Shown piece after piece: positions 8,953 through 18,427 of a stretch of 64,000 nucleotides of DNA. The stretch comes from Pseudomonas frederiksbergensis (GTDB lineage Bacteria; Pseudomonadota; Gammaproteobacteria; Pseudomonadales; Pseudomonadaceae), in NCBI RefSeq assembly GCF_000802155.2, contig NZ_JQGJ02000002.1, positions 310,001 through 374,000 of the forward strand, written 5' to 3'. Numbering within the stretch: the stretch's first letter is position 1; each line of letters opens with the position of its first letter. The notes below the pieces were generated by a model, which was not told the DNA's origin, did not search any database, and saw only the letters and a list, made by a program, of their open reading frames with translations. A program made the translations under genes and the position numbers.

Positions 8953-9453
8953 CTATCGACGGTCGCCCGCCAACGCGCGTTGGTGGTAGCTCGGTATCTG
9001 CTGCAAGGCGTACTCACTGGACAGCCGTTGCACCTGGGAACGATCGCCAAAGAACCGTTCGCGGCGACTGAACAGCGCGCGTTGCCCGTCCACTTCGAAC
9101 GCCCAGGCAAAGCACACCGTGCCGGCGGGAATGCCGTCCTTATCGTCGGGCCCGAGCAGGCCGGTGGTGGCGACCGCCACGTTGGCGTTGGCATCGCGCA
9201 GGGCGCCGAGGGCCATTTCCTCGGCAACTTCGCGGCTGGTCAGGTTGAAGGTCTCGATGGTTCGTGGCTTGACACCCAGCAGCCGCTGCTTGGCTTCAGG
9301 TGAATAAACCACATAGCCGCTTTCAATCAGCGCACCGCTGCCCGGCACTTCGGCCAACAGCGTGACGATCAGCCCGGCGGTGCAGGATTCGGCGGTGGTC
9401 AGGCGCAACTCATGTTCGCGCATGTATTCGATCAAGGGATGGGCAACGGTCAT
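8953..9453 (-). CDS. CinA C-terminal domain protein (NMN amidohydrolase, PncC-like)
   Basis: This 166-residue protein has only the C-terminal domain of CinA. ELRLTTAESCTAGLI carries the serine-threonine site of the PncC family, and VAVATTGLLGPDDKDGIPAG is the second conserved block (usually GIAGPxGG). These enzymes deamidate nicotinamide mononucleotide to the acid form in the NAD salvage cycle. The start at 9453 has AAGGA nine bases upstream. The second block reads TGLLGPDDKDG instead of the usual SGIAGP.GG, so this is a divergent paralogue and its activity is less certain than its family. It is the first gene of a three-gene operon. Confidence 0.83.
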   Translation of the reverse strand: MTVAHPLIEYMREHELRLTTAESCTAGLIVTLLAEVPGSGALIESGYVVYSPEAKQRLLGVKPRTIETFNLTSREVAEEMALGALRDANANVAVATTGLLGPDDKDGIPAGTVCFAWAFEVDGQRALFSRRERFFGDRSQVQRLSSEYALQQIPSYHQRALAGDRR

Positions 9454-9620
9454 GGCATACAGTCCTTCATGGATGCTGATGGGTTGACCCCCACCGTTTC
9501 GAATCATTCCCTTTATCGCACCGCGCCCCTGAGCGGCCAAATAAATGAAACCCCTGGCCAATCCTGTACCTCATAACGGTATGAGCCTCATGCAGAGGCT
9601 GTCCTGATCAGGAGGTCGTC

Positions 9621-10232
9621 ATGTCCGTGCTTTTCGTCAAACTGTTCACCCATCCTGAATTCGCCTGGGGGGACATCCGCGAGCAAGAGCAGGCTCATCC
9701 CCACCATTACCTGGCGCATCTGTTGTTGCTCGCGTTGATCCCGGCGGTATGCCTGTTCATCGGCACCACCTGGACCGGTTGGAGCCTGGCCGAGAACGAA
9801 ACCGTGCGACTCAGCCACGCCAGTGCGCTACAGCTGTGCGTCTTGCTGTACGCGACCATTGTGGTTGGCGTGTCGCTGATGGGGCTGTTCATCCGCTGGA
9901 TGTCGCGCACCTTCGAAGTCCGGCCCACAGTCAACCAATGCATCGGCTTCGCCGCCTACACCGCTACCCCGTACTTCCTGGCCGGGATCTTCGGCGTGTA
10001 TCCGAGCCGCTGGCTGGCGGTGGCGGTCCTGCTGGCCGCTTCGGCCTACTCGACGTTCCTGCTGTTCGTCGGCCTGCCCAAGTTCATGGGCTTGAAGAAG
10101 GAACAGGGCCTGCTGTATTCGGCCAGCGTCTGGGGCGTCGGCTTGCTGGTGCTGGTCACGATCCTGGTGGAAATGATCCTGCTGTGGTTCAACTATCTGG
10201 AGCCGGAATATCTGCGGGTTCCGGTAGGCTGA
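9621..10232 (+). CDS. Yip1-family inner-membrane protein
   Basis: A 203-residue protein with five hydrophobic helices starting near residue 32. The pattern FTHPEFAWGDIREQEQ, then membrane spans with GFAAYTATPYFLAGIFGVYP, fits the bacterial Yip1 domain family, whose function is unknown. A consensus ribosome site AGGAGG lies five bases before ATG, suggesting strong translation. It is transcribed alone, divergent from the cinA-like operon. The following 154 bases, up to the chemotaxis kinase, contain no gene I can support. Confidence 0.83.
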   Translation: MSVLFVKLFTHPEFAWGDIREQEQAHPHHYLAHLLLLALIPAVCLFIGTTWTGWSLAENETVRLSHASALQLCVLLYATIVVGVSLMGLFIRWMSRTFEVRPTVNQCIGFAAYTATPYFLAGIFGVYPSRWLAVAVLLAASAYSTFLLFVGLPKFMGLKKEQGLLYSASVWGVGLLVLVTILVEMILLWFNYLEPEYLRVPVG

Positions 10233-10386
10233 ATGGCTTTTGAAGGTACACAATGTGGACGGCGGCGGCGTAGCGAAGCGCGAGTTTTCGCAATCTTCAC
10301 GTAACCCGACTATCCTGCGACTTTTTGCATCCCGAATCGAGTCGGCAGCGCTGGACCGCCCCGCCGCCCCTTAAGGCCTAATTTAT

Positions 10387-13300
10387 ATGTCATCTTCAAG
10401 CAAACGCTCTCCCAACGTGCCACAGCGACGAGAGCTGAGCCCCAGCAACCTGGATTTCGCAGTAGTCGGAATCGGCGCTTCCGCGGGTGGGCTACAGGCC
10501 GTCAAGCAGTTTTTCGAGCACATGCCCAAGGACAACGGCATGGCGTTCGTGATCGTTCTCCACCTGGCTCCGGATCATCAGAGCATCGCCGACAGGATCA
10601 TCCAGGAAGCCACCAAGATGCCTGTGTTGCAGGTGACCGAGGCGGTGCCGATCCAGAAGAACCATGTCTATGTGATTTCCCCTGCCCATCAGCTGTCGAT
10701 GAACGACGGTTACCTGAAGGTTTCTCCGGCCGAGCCGCGCCAGGGCGGACACGTGGCGATCGACCTGTTTTTCCGTGACTTGGCCGATGTGCACAAGGAC
10801 CGCGCGTTCTGCCTGGTGCTGTCCGGCACCGGCTCCGACGGCGCGGTGGGCCTGTCGCGCATCAAGGAACAAGGTGGCGTGACCATCGCCCAATCGCCAC
10901 AGGACGCCGAGTTCGACGGCATGCCCCAAGCCGCCATCGACACCCAGATGGTCGACCTGGTGCTCCCGGTCGTCGAGATGCCGCAAAAGCTCCTGGAGCT
11001 GTGGCGCAACTCCCAGGCCATCCGACTGCCGACGGCCAATGATCCGGAGATAAAAGCTCAACCACCGGCGTCGGAACGCGAAGCCGTAGCTGCCGAGCAA
11101 TCGTTGCACGACATCCTCGTGCAACTGCGGGCCGGCACGGGCCATGACTTCAAGCATTACAAGCGTGCCACCGTGCTGCGGCGCATCGAACGGCGCATGC
11201 AAGTCACCGCCCAACCGGACCTGGGCGCCTACTACAGCTACTTGCAAAACCACCCGGAAGAAACCAAGGCACTGCTCGGCGACCTGTTGATCGGCGTGAC
11301 CAACTTCTTCCGCGATCGCGAGGCCTTCGAAGCGCTGGAGCGCGACGTCCTGCCCAACCTGCTCAAGCCGGTGGAACCGGGCAGCGTGCCACCGGAAGAG
11401 GTCCGGGTCTGGTCGGCCGGCTGCTCGACCGGCGAAGAAGCCTACACCCTGGCCATGTTGCTCAGCGACCAGTTGCAACACGACGCCAGCAACGCCAAGT
11501 TGCAGATATTCGCCACCGATATCGATGAACGGGCCATTACCGTGGGCCGCAGCGGAGCGTATCCGGAAGCGATCGTCACCGACGTCCCGCCCACCCGCCT
11601 GCGTCAGTATTTCGTCAAGGAAGGCGCCAACTTCCGGGTGCGCAAGGAAATCCGCGAACGGGTGCTGTTCGCCAAGCACAGCCTGCTGTCGGACCCGCCT
11701 TTTTCGCAGATTGACCTGATTGTCTGCCGCAACCTGCTTATCTACCTCGACCGCGAAGTGCAGCGCGAAATTTTGCAGATGTTCCACTTTGCCCTCCGAC
11801 CGGGCGGCTATCTGTTCCTCGGTTCCTCGGAGTCGGCGGATGCTTGCCATGAACTGTTCAGCCCGGTGGACAAGCGCAACCGGATCTTCCGAGCCAAGTA
11901 CGGCACCGCCAGCAGTCGCCGCACCCCGACCATGCCACGCGGCGGCTACGTACGCAGCACCTCGACGCTGGCCGCGCCGCAGATCGCCGTGCCGCGCAAG
12001 GTCTCGTTCGCCGATATTCACCTGCGCGCCATTGAGCAGGCCGCGCCTCCCAGCATCATCGTCGACACCAACGGCGACATCCTGCATATGATCGAAACCG
12101 CCGGACGCTACCTGCGCCATGTCGGCGGTGAGATGTCGCGCAACCTGTTGACCCTGATCAACCCGCAACTGCGCCTGGAAATCCGCACCGCATTGTTCCA
12201 GGTCAACCAGAACGGCCAGCCGGTCAAGTCGCGCCAGGTCAACATGGAACGCGATGGCCGGCGTTTCCTGGTGGACCTGCTGGTCCAGCCGTATCGCGAC
12301 GAACAATCCGATGGTGACTTTGTGCTCGTCGTGTTCGAAGAGGAAGAGATCGACCCAGGCCAGCAGGTTGCCGCTGTCACCAACCAGACTGAAAACCAGG
12401 TGCTGGCCAACCTGGAACGCGAACTCCAGCGCACCAAGTCGCACCTGCAAGACACCATTGAGCAGGCCGAAGTCTCCAGCGAGGAACTCAAGGCTTCCAA
12501 CGAGGAAATGCAGGCCATCAACGAGGAACTGCGCTCCGCCACCGAGGAGCTGGAGACCAGCAAGGAAGAGCTGCAATCGATCAACGAAGAGTTGCTGACG
12601 GTCAACTACGAGCTCAAGACCAAGGTTGAAGAAACCGACAAGATCAACGATTACCTGACCAACCTGATCGCCTCCACCGACATCGCCACGGTGTTCATCG
12701 ACCGCAGCATGCGCATCAAATGGTTCACGCCTCGGGCCACCGACATTTTCAGCATGCTTCCGGTGGACACCGGGCGCTCGTTGCTGGACATCACCCATCG
12801 CCTGGACTATCCGGACATGGCGGCGGACGCGACCCAAGTGTTCGAATCCCTGAACATGATCGAGCGCGAAGTCAGCAGCAGCGATGCGCGCTGGTACATC
12901 GCCCGGCTGTTGCCGTACCGCTCCAGCGAAGACCATATCGACGGCACGGTCCTGACCTTCATCGACATCACCAAGCGTCGGGCCGCCGAAGAAGAGCTGC
13001 GTTTGGGTGAGGAGCGCATGCGCCTGGTGGCAGAAAGCACCCGCGACTACGCGATTATCCTGCTCGACGAACATGGTGTGATCACCAGTTGGAACACCGG
13101 GGCGGAGCTGATCTTCGGTCATACCAAGGGCGAAGCCGAAGGCAGTTATTACGATTTCGTGTTCACGCCGGAAGACCGTGCCACCGGCGTTCCCGAGACA
13201 GAACTGAGCACCGCTCGGGCCAAGGGCCGTTGCGAAGACGAGCGCTGGCATCAGCGCAAGGACGGCAGCCGCTTCTTCTGCAGCGGCGAAGTCACGCTGC

Positions 13301-14532
13301 TCAGCGGCGACTCGTTGCAGGGCTATGTGAAGATCGCCCGTGACCTCACCGGCCACAAGCGCCTGCACGAGGAGCAGACCCAGCGGCTGATGGAAACCCA
13401 GAACTCCAGCCATTTGAAGGATGAGTTCTTCGCCGTCATGTCCCACGAACTCAAGCACCCGTTGAACCTGATCCAGCTCAACGCCGAGTTGCTGCGACGC
13501 CTGCCGGTGACCAAGACCGTCACAGCGGCGGCCCGGGCCGTGAACACTATTTGCGACGCGGTCACCAGCCAGGCGCGCATCATCGACGACCTGCTGGACG
13601 TGGCCCGTGTTCGCACCGGCAAGCTCAAGCTCAAGCGCCAAGCGGTGGACTTGGCGCGGGTGCTGCAAGATATCTACACCGTAGTGATCAACGACAATCA
13701 CCCGAACAAGGTCACCCTGGAGCTGCCTGAAGGCTCCAGTGGCAAGCTGATCGTCAACGCCGACCCGACCCGGCTGGAGCAGATCATCTGGAACCTGGTG
13801 AACAACGCGCTGAAGTTCACCCCTAACGGCGGCCGCGTGCAGCTGGTCGCCAGCCATGACGACCATATGGCGCGCCTGGACGTAAAGGATTCTGGCGTAG
13901 GTATCGCGGCCGAGCATCTGAACGAAGTGTTCGATCTGTTCGGCCAGGCCGAGACCCAGCACGCCACCCACCAGCGCGAAGGCCTGGGGATCGGCCTGTC
14001 ACTGGTCCGGCAATTGACCGAAGCCCACGGCGGCAGCGTCGAGGTCAAGTCCGAAGGGCTGGGCAAAGGCTGCACCTTCACCATCCGCCTGCCCTTGAGC
14101 AATGCCGCAATCGAGCCCAAGCCGCAACCCTGTGATGATCAGTCCGGGCGCCTCAGCGGCTTGACGATCCTGTTGGTGGATGACTCGCCCGACGTACTGG
14201 ATACCCTCAAGCTGCTGCTGGAGATGGAAGACGCCATCGTGGTTGCCTTCGATCAACCGTTGGAGGCGCTGGAGGCCGCCAGGAATGGTCGTTTCGACGT
14301 GGTGATTTCCGACCTGGGGATGCCGGTGATGAATGGCCATGAACTGATGCAGGCGCTGCGCGAGCTGCCCCACATCAAACACATCCCGGCCATCGCCCTG
14401 ACCGGCTACGGCGCGTCCACCGACCTGCACAAATCGCAACAATCAGGCTTCGACCAGCACATCGGCAAACCGGTGTCCTATGAGGAGTTGATTGAGACGA
14501 TCGAGCAGCTGCGGCGTTCGCAGGTTTACTAG
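10387..14532 (+). CDS. CheB-CheR-PAS-histidine kinase-receiver fusion
   Basis: A soluble protein of 1381 residues that joins, in order: a CheB-type methylesterase (about 24-205, Ser32 in GASAGG, His59, Asp151), a CheR-type methyltransferase (about 235-500, SAM loop VWSAGCSTGEEAY at 341), a PAS-like domain (545-650), a long glutamate-rich coiled coil (670-755), two PAS domains (756-865, 880-990), a HisKA domain with phospho-acceptor His1020 in MSHELKHP, an HATPase domain (N box NLVNNALKF at 1136, G boxes at 1168 and 1199), and a receiver with Asp1309 and Lys1361. There is no membrane span. All catalytic residues look intact. It is transcribed alone, and no chemotaxis genes are adjacent, so its partners are unknown. 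Confidence 0.93.
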   Translation: MSSSSKRSPNVPQRRELSPSNLDFAVVGIGASAGGLQAVKQFFEHMPKDNGMAFVIVLHLAPDHQSIADRIIQEATKMPVLQVTEAVPIQKNHVYVISPAHQLSMNDGYLKVSPAEPRQGGHVAIDLFFRDLADVHKDRAFCLVLSGTGSDGAVGLSRIKEQGGVTIAQSPQDAEFDGMPQAAIDTQMVDLVLPVVEMPQKLLELWRNSQAIRLPTANDPEIKAQPPASEREAVAAEQSLHDILVQLRAGTGHDFKHYKRATVLRRIERRMQVTAQPDLGAYYSYLQNHPEETKALLGDLLIGVTNFFRDREAFEALERDVLPNLLKPVEPGSVPPEEVRVWSAGCSTGEEAYTLAMLLSDQLQHDASNAKLQIFATDIDERAITVGRSGAYPEAIVTDVPPTRLRQYFVKEGANFRVRKEIRERVLFAKHSLLSDPPFSQIDLIVCRNLLIYLDREVQREILQMFHFALRPGGYLFLGSSESADACHELFSPVDKRNRIFRAKYGTASSRRTPTMPRGGYVRSTSTLAAPQIAVPRKVSFADIHLRAIEQAAPPSIIVDTNGDILHMIETAGRYLRHVGGEMSRNLLTLINPQLRLEIRTALFQVNQNGQPVKSRQVNMERDGRRFLVDLLVQPYRDEQSDGDFVLVVFEEEEIDPGQQVAAVTNQTENQVLANLERELQRTKSHLQDTIEQAEVSSEELKASNEEMQAINEELRSATEELETSKEELQSINEELLTVNYELKTKVEETDKINDYLTNLIASTDIATVFIDRSMRIKWFTPRATDIFSMLPVDTGRSLLDITHRLDYPDMAADATQVFESLNMIEREVSSSDARWYIARLLPYRSSEDHIDGTVLTFIDITKRRAAEEELRLGEERMRLVAESTRDYAIILLDEHGVITSWNTGAELIFGHTKGEAEGSYYDFVFTPEDRATGVPETELSTARAKGRCEDERWHQRKDGSRFFCSGEVTLLSGDSLQGYVKIARDLTGHKRLHEEQTQRLMETQNSSHLKDEFFAVMSHELKHPLNLIQLNAELLRRLPVTKTVTAAARAVNTICDAVTSQARIIDDLLDVARVRTGKLKLKRQAVDLARVLQDIYTVVINDNHPNKVTLELPEGSSGKLIVNADPTRLEQIIWNLVNNALKFTPNGGRVQLVASHDDHMARLDVKDSGVGIAAEHLNEVFDLFGQAETQHATHQREGLGIGLSLVRQLTEAHGGSVEVKSEGLGKGCTFTIRLPLSNAAIEPKPQPCDDQSGRLSGLTILLVDDSPDVLDTLKLLLEMEDAIVVAFDQPLEALEAARNGRFDVVISDLGMPVMNGHELMQALRELPHIKHIPAIALTGYGASTDLHKSQQSGFDQHIGKPVSYEELIETIEQLRRSQVY

Positions 14533-14557
14533 CCCTGGACTGGCTAGAATTGCTCTC

Positions 14558-14585
14558 GTGGCGAGGGAGCAAGCCCCCTCGCCAC
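14558..14585. repeat. REP palindrome
   Basis: GTGGCGAGGG and CCCTCGCCAC arms around AGCAAGCC, between the convergent kinase and ligD genes. Same core as the other REP units here. Confidence 0.78.
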
Positions 14586-14648
14586 AAACGAGGGTCCGCT
14601 TCAGCGAGTAGATGATTTGCTGTCCACCAAAGCGGTACGGCGAAAATA

Positions 14649-17267
14649 CTATTTGGCGGCCTTCTTCATCCCGATCCGCCGCCGCATCTCGGCAGTAATG
14701 CTTTGGCGGGTCTTGCGCAAGTCCGCCCAAGGCTCATGCCCCACCTCTGCCAGCCGCTCATGGACGTTGTGCACGTTCCACAGGTTGGCGCCCTTGAGCT
14801 CGGCCACTTCTTCGCGGTAGATCGGCACCGAAACCGGCAACCCTTCACGGGTGCGTGCCGCGTAGGCACAGATGGTGGTGGCGCCGAGGCCATTGCGCAG
14901 GTAATCGATGAAGATCCGCCCTACCCGGTTCTTTGGCCCTGAAACCGCCGAGAAGCGATCCGGCAGCAGTTTGGCCATGTGGCTGACGATGGCATGGCTG
15001 AAGCCTTTCACCTCGTCCCAGCCCAACTTGCGGGTGATCGGCACGACAATGTGGATGCCCTTGCCGCCGCTGGTCTTGAGAAACGCCTTCAGGCCCAGCT
15101 CATCCAGCACCGACAGGGTCAATTGGGTGGCTTCCACCATGCTCTTCCACGGCAGCGCCGGGTCCGGGTCAAGGTCGAGGACGAAGCGATCGGGCTTGTC
15201 CAGGTCGACGCAAGTGCCATTCCAAGTGTGCAGCTCCACGGTGCTCATCTGCACCGCGCCGATCAGCGCCTCGGCGTTATTGATGATCATCACCGGTTGC
15301 CCGGTCAGGTCCTTGTCCAGGCTGGTGATGCCCGCAATGGCCAGGCGCTCGGGGTTCTTCTGGAAGAAAAGCTCACCTGCAATGCCGTCCGGCGCCCGGA
15401 CCAGCGCCACCGGACGGTCGGCCAGCTCCGGCAGAATGAAATCGGCGACGCTGGCGTAGTACTCGGCCAATTGCATTTTTGTCGTGCCGCTGCTGGCATC
15501 AATGATCCGATCCGGATGGGTGATGCGGACCTTGCCGTCCAGGGTTGGCGACTGCGTGGTCTTGGGCTTGGCTTTGGCTTTGGCTTTCGCCTTGGCCGGT
15601 GCTGGCTCGACATCGTCCTTGACCACGGTCTTTTTCACGGTTTTGGGCAACTCCTGGGTGATCGCCTTGGCGGGCTTGTCGTTGCGCAAGCCATGGAACA
15701 CCGCATGGCGTACCGAGCCTTCCTTTGTCATTTCGGCAAACGCCACTTCCGCCAGCAACTGCGGCTTGAGCCAATGCACGCCCTTGGCGTCGTAGCCGGT
15801 GGGCGGATTGACCACGGCGGCTTTTTTGGTTTCCAGGGGCAACAGTTGCTGGTAAATGCTTTTAAGCGTGGTTTCGTTGAAACCGGTGCCGACCTTGCCG
15901 GCATAGCGCAACTCGCCGCTGTCGACATCGTGCAAACCCAGCAACAAGGCGCCGAACGCGCTGCGGGCGCCCTTCGGGTCGCTGAAGCCGACCACGACGA
16001 ATTCCTGGCGATTCTTGCACTTGAGCTTGATCCAATCGCTGCTGCGCCGGGACATATAGGCGCTGCCCTGGCGCTTGCCGATCAGCCCTTCCATGCGCAT
16101 CTGGCAAGCGCTGTTGAGCAGCGCTTCGGGGGTTTCTTCGAAGGAATCGGAGAAACGCAGCAGTGGGTCTTCATTGGCTTCCAGGACCGCGGCCAACGCG
16201 GCGCGGCGCTCTTGCACCGGCACTTTGCGCAGGTCCATGCCGTTGAGGTACGGCAGGTCGAACAGGTAATAGGCGATCTTGCCGCTGCTGCCGGCGTCGA
16301 AAGCGTTTTGCAGGGCCTGGAAATCCGGCACGCCTTGCTCGTTGGCGACGACCATCTCGCCGTCGAGCCAGGCTGATTCCAACCCCAGCCCCGCCAGCGC
16401 CTCGGCCTGTTTCGGCAGTTTATGCGTCCAGTCATGGCCGTTGCGGGTGATCAAGCGCACGTCGCCATTGTCGATACGTGCCATGACCCGGTAGCCGTCG
16501 AACTTGATTTCGTAGAGCCAGTCGCCATCGGGTGCGCTTTCCACCAGGGTCGCCAGTTCCGGCTTCAGGGTTTCAGGCATCGGGCCGGCGACGGCGCCGC
16601 TGAGGGTTGTCTTTCCGGTTTTTTTCGTCGACTTCGGTTTGGCAGGTTCGTCCGGCTGCTTGACGGGTTTGGCTGCAGCCGCCTTGCCCCGGCGCTTGGG
16701 CACGATGGTGCGGTCACTGAGCACGCTGTCGGGCTCGGCCTGCACCACGTCGTACTCGCTTTCCGGTCGGGCCGCGTCGTCCTGATGCTTGATCAGGAAC
16801 CATTGCTCCTGCTTGCCCGGCATATGGGTGCGCACCAGGTTCCACAGGCCCGCGAGCTTTTCCCCGCGCAATTCGAATTTGAGCCGGCCCTTTTCGTAGG
16901 CTTCGTGTACGTCACCCTGGGGAATCCACACGCCCCGGTCCCAGACGATGACGTCGCCAGCACCGTAATGCCCCTCGGGAATACTGCCCTCGAAGGTGGC
17001 GTAATCGAGCGGATGATCTTCAACATGCACCGCCAGGCGCTTGACCTTCGGGTCCAGGGACGGCCCCTTGGGCACCGCCCAGCTTTTCAGTGCGCCATCC
17101 AGTTCCAGGCGAAAATCGTAATGCAGCCGCGTGGCGTCGTGCTTCTGGATGCAGTACTGCAGCGCATGGGCGGTTTTCGCCGATTTGCGTGAACGCTTCG
17201 CCGCCGGCTCGGGAGTGGCGCCGAAGTCGCGCATGCGGTTGTAGTCGTCGAGGGTCTTGCTGGTCAT
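14649..17267 (-). CDS. ligD: Non-homologous end-joining DNA ligase LigD
   Basis: An 872-residue three-domain LigD. The N-terminal 3'-phosphoesterase (about 35-165) has HDATRLHYDFRLE and GSIPEGHYGAG. The ATP-dependent ligase (225-535) has the adenylated Lys255 in LYEIKFDGYR and Glu304 in DGEMV. The primase-polymerase domain (580-865) has the metal-binding DLDPD at 698 and SGGKGIHI. The ligase and polymerase are joined by a lysine/alanine-rich linker (541-575). This is the PE-ligase-polymerase order known from P. aeruginosa. LigD repairs double-strand breaks with Ku, but no ku gene is in the window. Its ATG overlaps the ybdK stop (ATGA), so it is the fourth gene of a coupled operon. Confidence 0.95.
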   Translation of the reverse strand: MTSKTLDDYNRMRDFGATPEPAAKRSRKSAKTAHALQYCIQKHDATRLHYDFRLELDGALKSWAVPKGPSLDPKVKRLAVHVEDHPLDYATFEGSIPEGHYGAGDVIVWDRGVWIPQGDVHEAYEKGRLKFELRGEKLAGLWNLVRTHMPGKQEQWFLIKHQDDAARPESEYDVVQAEPDSVLSDRTIVPKRRGKAAAAKPVKQPDEPAKPKSTKKTGKTTLSGAVAGPMPETLKPELATLVESAPDGDWLYEIKFDGYRVMARIDNGDVRLITRNGHDWTHKLPKQAEALAGLGLESAWLDGEMVVANEQGVPDFQALQNAFDAGSSGKIAYYLFDLPYLNGMDLRKVPVQERRAALAAVLEANEDPLLRFSDSFEETPEALLNSACQMRMEGLIGKRQGSAYMSRRSSDWIKLKCKNRQEFVVVGFSDPKGARSAFGALLLGLHDVDSGELRYAGKVGTGFNETTLKSIYQQLLPLETKKAAVVNPPTGYDAKGVHWLKPQLLAEVAFAEMTKEGSVRHAVFHGLRNDKPAKAITQELPKTVKKTVVKDDVEPAPAKAKAKAKAKPKTTQSPTLDGKVRITHPDRIIDASSGTTKMQLAEYYASVADFILPELADRPVALVRAPDGIAGELFFQKNPERLAIAGITSLDKDLTGQPVMIINNAEALIGAVQMSTVELHTWNGTCVDLDKPDRFVLDLDPDPALPWKSMVEATQLTLSVLDELGLKAFLKTSGGKGIHIVVPITRKLGWDEVKGFSHAIVSHMAKLLPDRFSAVSGPKNRVGRIFIDYLRNGLGATTICAYAARTREGLPVSVPIYREEVAELKGANLWNVHNVHERLAEVGHEPWADLRKTRQSITAEMRRRIGMKKAAK

Positions 17268-18427
17268 GGGCCACCTGCCACTTGCGCGAGGGTCGGATCC
17301 GCGACGGGCATACCGGCGGTTTCCGATAGCAGCTGGTCGACGACCCGGCCCAATGCCTCTTCGGTCGTGTCGCCCAGCAGCAGCCCCTGTTCGTAGAGCA
17401 CCACTTGCCGATCGGCGCTGGTGCCCTCCTGGATGATCCGGCGCGCTTGTTTGAACACGTCCTGCACGCCCAGCGCGGCCGCGGTGTCGCCGAAGGTCTG
17501 TTCAGCCAGGTTCAGCCACTCGCCAATCAGCATCGGCTGCTCCTGCCCTTCGACGATGAACTCCGCGAGGATGCCGTGGCGTTTGGCACGGTAGCGGTTT
17601 TCCTTGAGGATCCAGTGGGACATCAAGCTGTAGTTGGCGCCCGCCTTGGGCTGCGCGACGGCGTGGGCAATCATCAGCCGGAATAGCGAGACGAGGCACA
17701 GCACATCTTCAATCCGTGGGCAGGCATCGCAGATGCGCAGCTCCAGGGTCGGGTAACGCGACGAAGGCCGCACCACCCACCAACAATCGCTGGGCTGGCG
17801 AATGGAGCCGGTACGCATGAGCATGTTGACGTAGCCGTCGAAGGCCGCTTCGTCCTCGAAGAATTCGGGCACGCCCATGCGCGGCCACTCATCGCAGGCC
17901 ACTTGCCGGTAGCTGCTGAAGCCGCTGTAGGCGCCATTCCAGAACGGTGAGGACGCACTCAGCGCCAACAGCATCGGCAGCCACGGCAACACTTCGTTCA
18001 TCACTTTGACCCGGTCATGGTCCCCCGGCACTTCTACGTGAACGTGCAGGCCCGACAGGACGCTGCGGCGCGCCACGCGCTGGTAATCGTCGAACAACTG
18101 CTGGAAGTGCAGCTCGTCGGTGGGCTGCAAGCCGACAGTCGCCATCGGATGGGATCCGGCGCTCAGCAATCCGAGGCCATGGGGCGCCAGGCGCTGGGTC
18201 AGGCCGGTACGCACCTTGGCCAGGTAATCGCCTGCTTCGGCCAGGCTGCGGAAAATGGGCGAAGCCATTTCCACCTGGCTCTGGAACATTTCATGGGCGA
18301 AATGCTTGCCCAGCTCCTCCCGGCATGCCGCCACGGCAGCCGCGGGCGGCTGGTCGGGCATGTGGCGGGTTTGCAGGTCAGTGATGAAATATTCCTCTTC
18401 AATGCCGAACTTCAGACGCCTGTTCAT
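17264..18427 (-). CDS. ybdK: YbdK-family carboxylate-amine ligase
   Basis: A 387-residue protein that begins RRLKFGIEEEYFITD, the GIEEE segment being a metal/ATP-binding motif of the YbdK (glutamate-cysteine ligase type 2) family. LSGLHVHVEVP and TLELRICDACP are further conserved blocks. The family shows weak gamma-glutamylcysteine synthetase activity in vitro; the physiological substrate is not settled. GGAGG lies eight bases before the start at 18427. The start overlaps the end of the methyltransferase gene by 29 bases and its stop overlaps the ligD start, so all are co-translated. Confidence 0.9.
   Translation of the reverse strand: MNRRLKFGIEEEYFITDLQTRHMPDQPPAAAVAACREELGKHFAHEMFQSQVEMASPIFRSLAEAGDYLAKVRTGLTQRLAPHGLGLLSAGSHPMATVGLQPTDELHFQQLFDDYQRVARRSVLSGLHVHVEVPGDHDRVKVMNEVLPWLPMLLALSASSPFWNGAYSGFSSYRQVACDEWPRMGVPEFFEDEAAFDGYVNMLMRTGSIRQPSDCWWVVRPSSRYPTLELRICDACPRIEDVLCLVSLFRLMIAHAVAQPKAGANYSLMSHWILKENRYRAKRHGILAEFIVEGQEQPMLIGEWLNLAEQTFGDTAAALGVQDVFKQARRIIQEGTSADRQVVLYEQGLLLGDTTEEALGRVVDQLLSETAGMPVADPTLAQVAGGP

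Noticed and set aside
10492..13971. 1159-codon open frame on the minus strand opposite the chemotaxis fusion kinase
   Set aside because: The plus strand encodes an intact multidomain protein with all motifs. The minus frame mirrors its codon positions in GC-rich DNA and gives a low-complexity product with no domain.
15560..15600. CRISPR-like or phase-variable simple repeat
   Set aside because: The repeat is a short in-frame hexamer within the LigD linker with no spacers; it is coding low complexity.
14979..16376. 465-codon plus-strand frame opposite ligD
   Set aside because: Complementary to the LigD ligase and polymerase domains; no motifs of its own.
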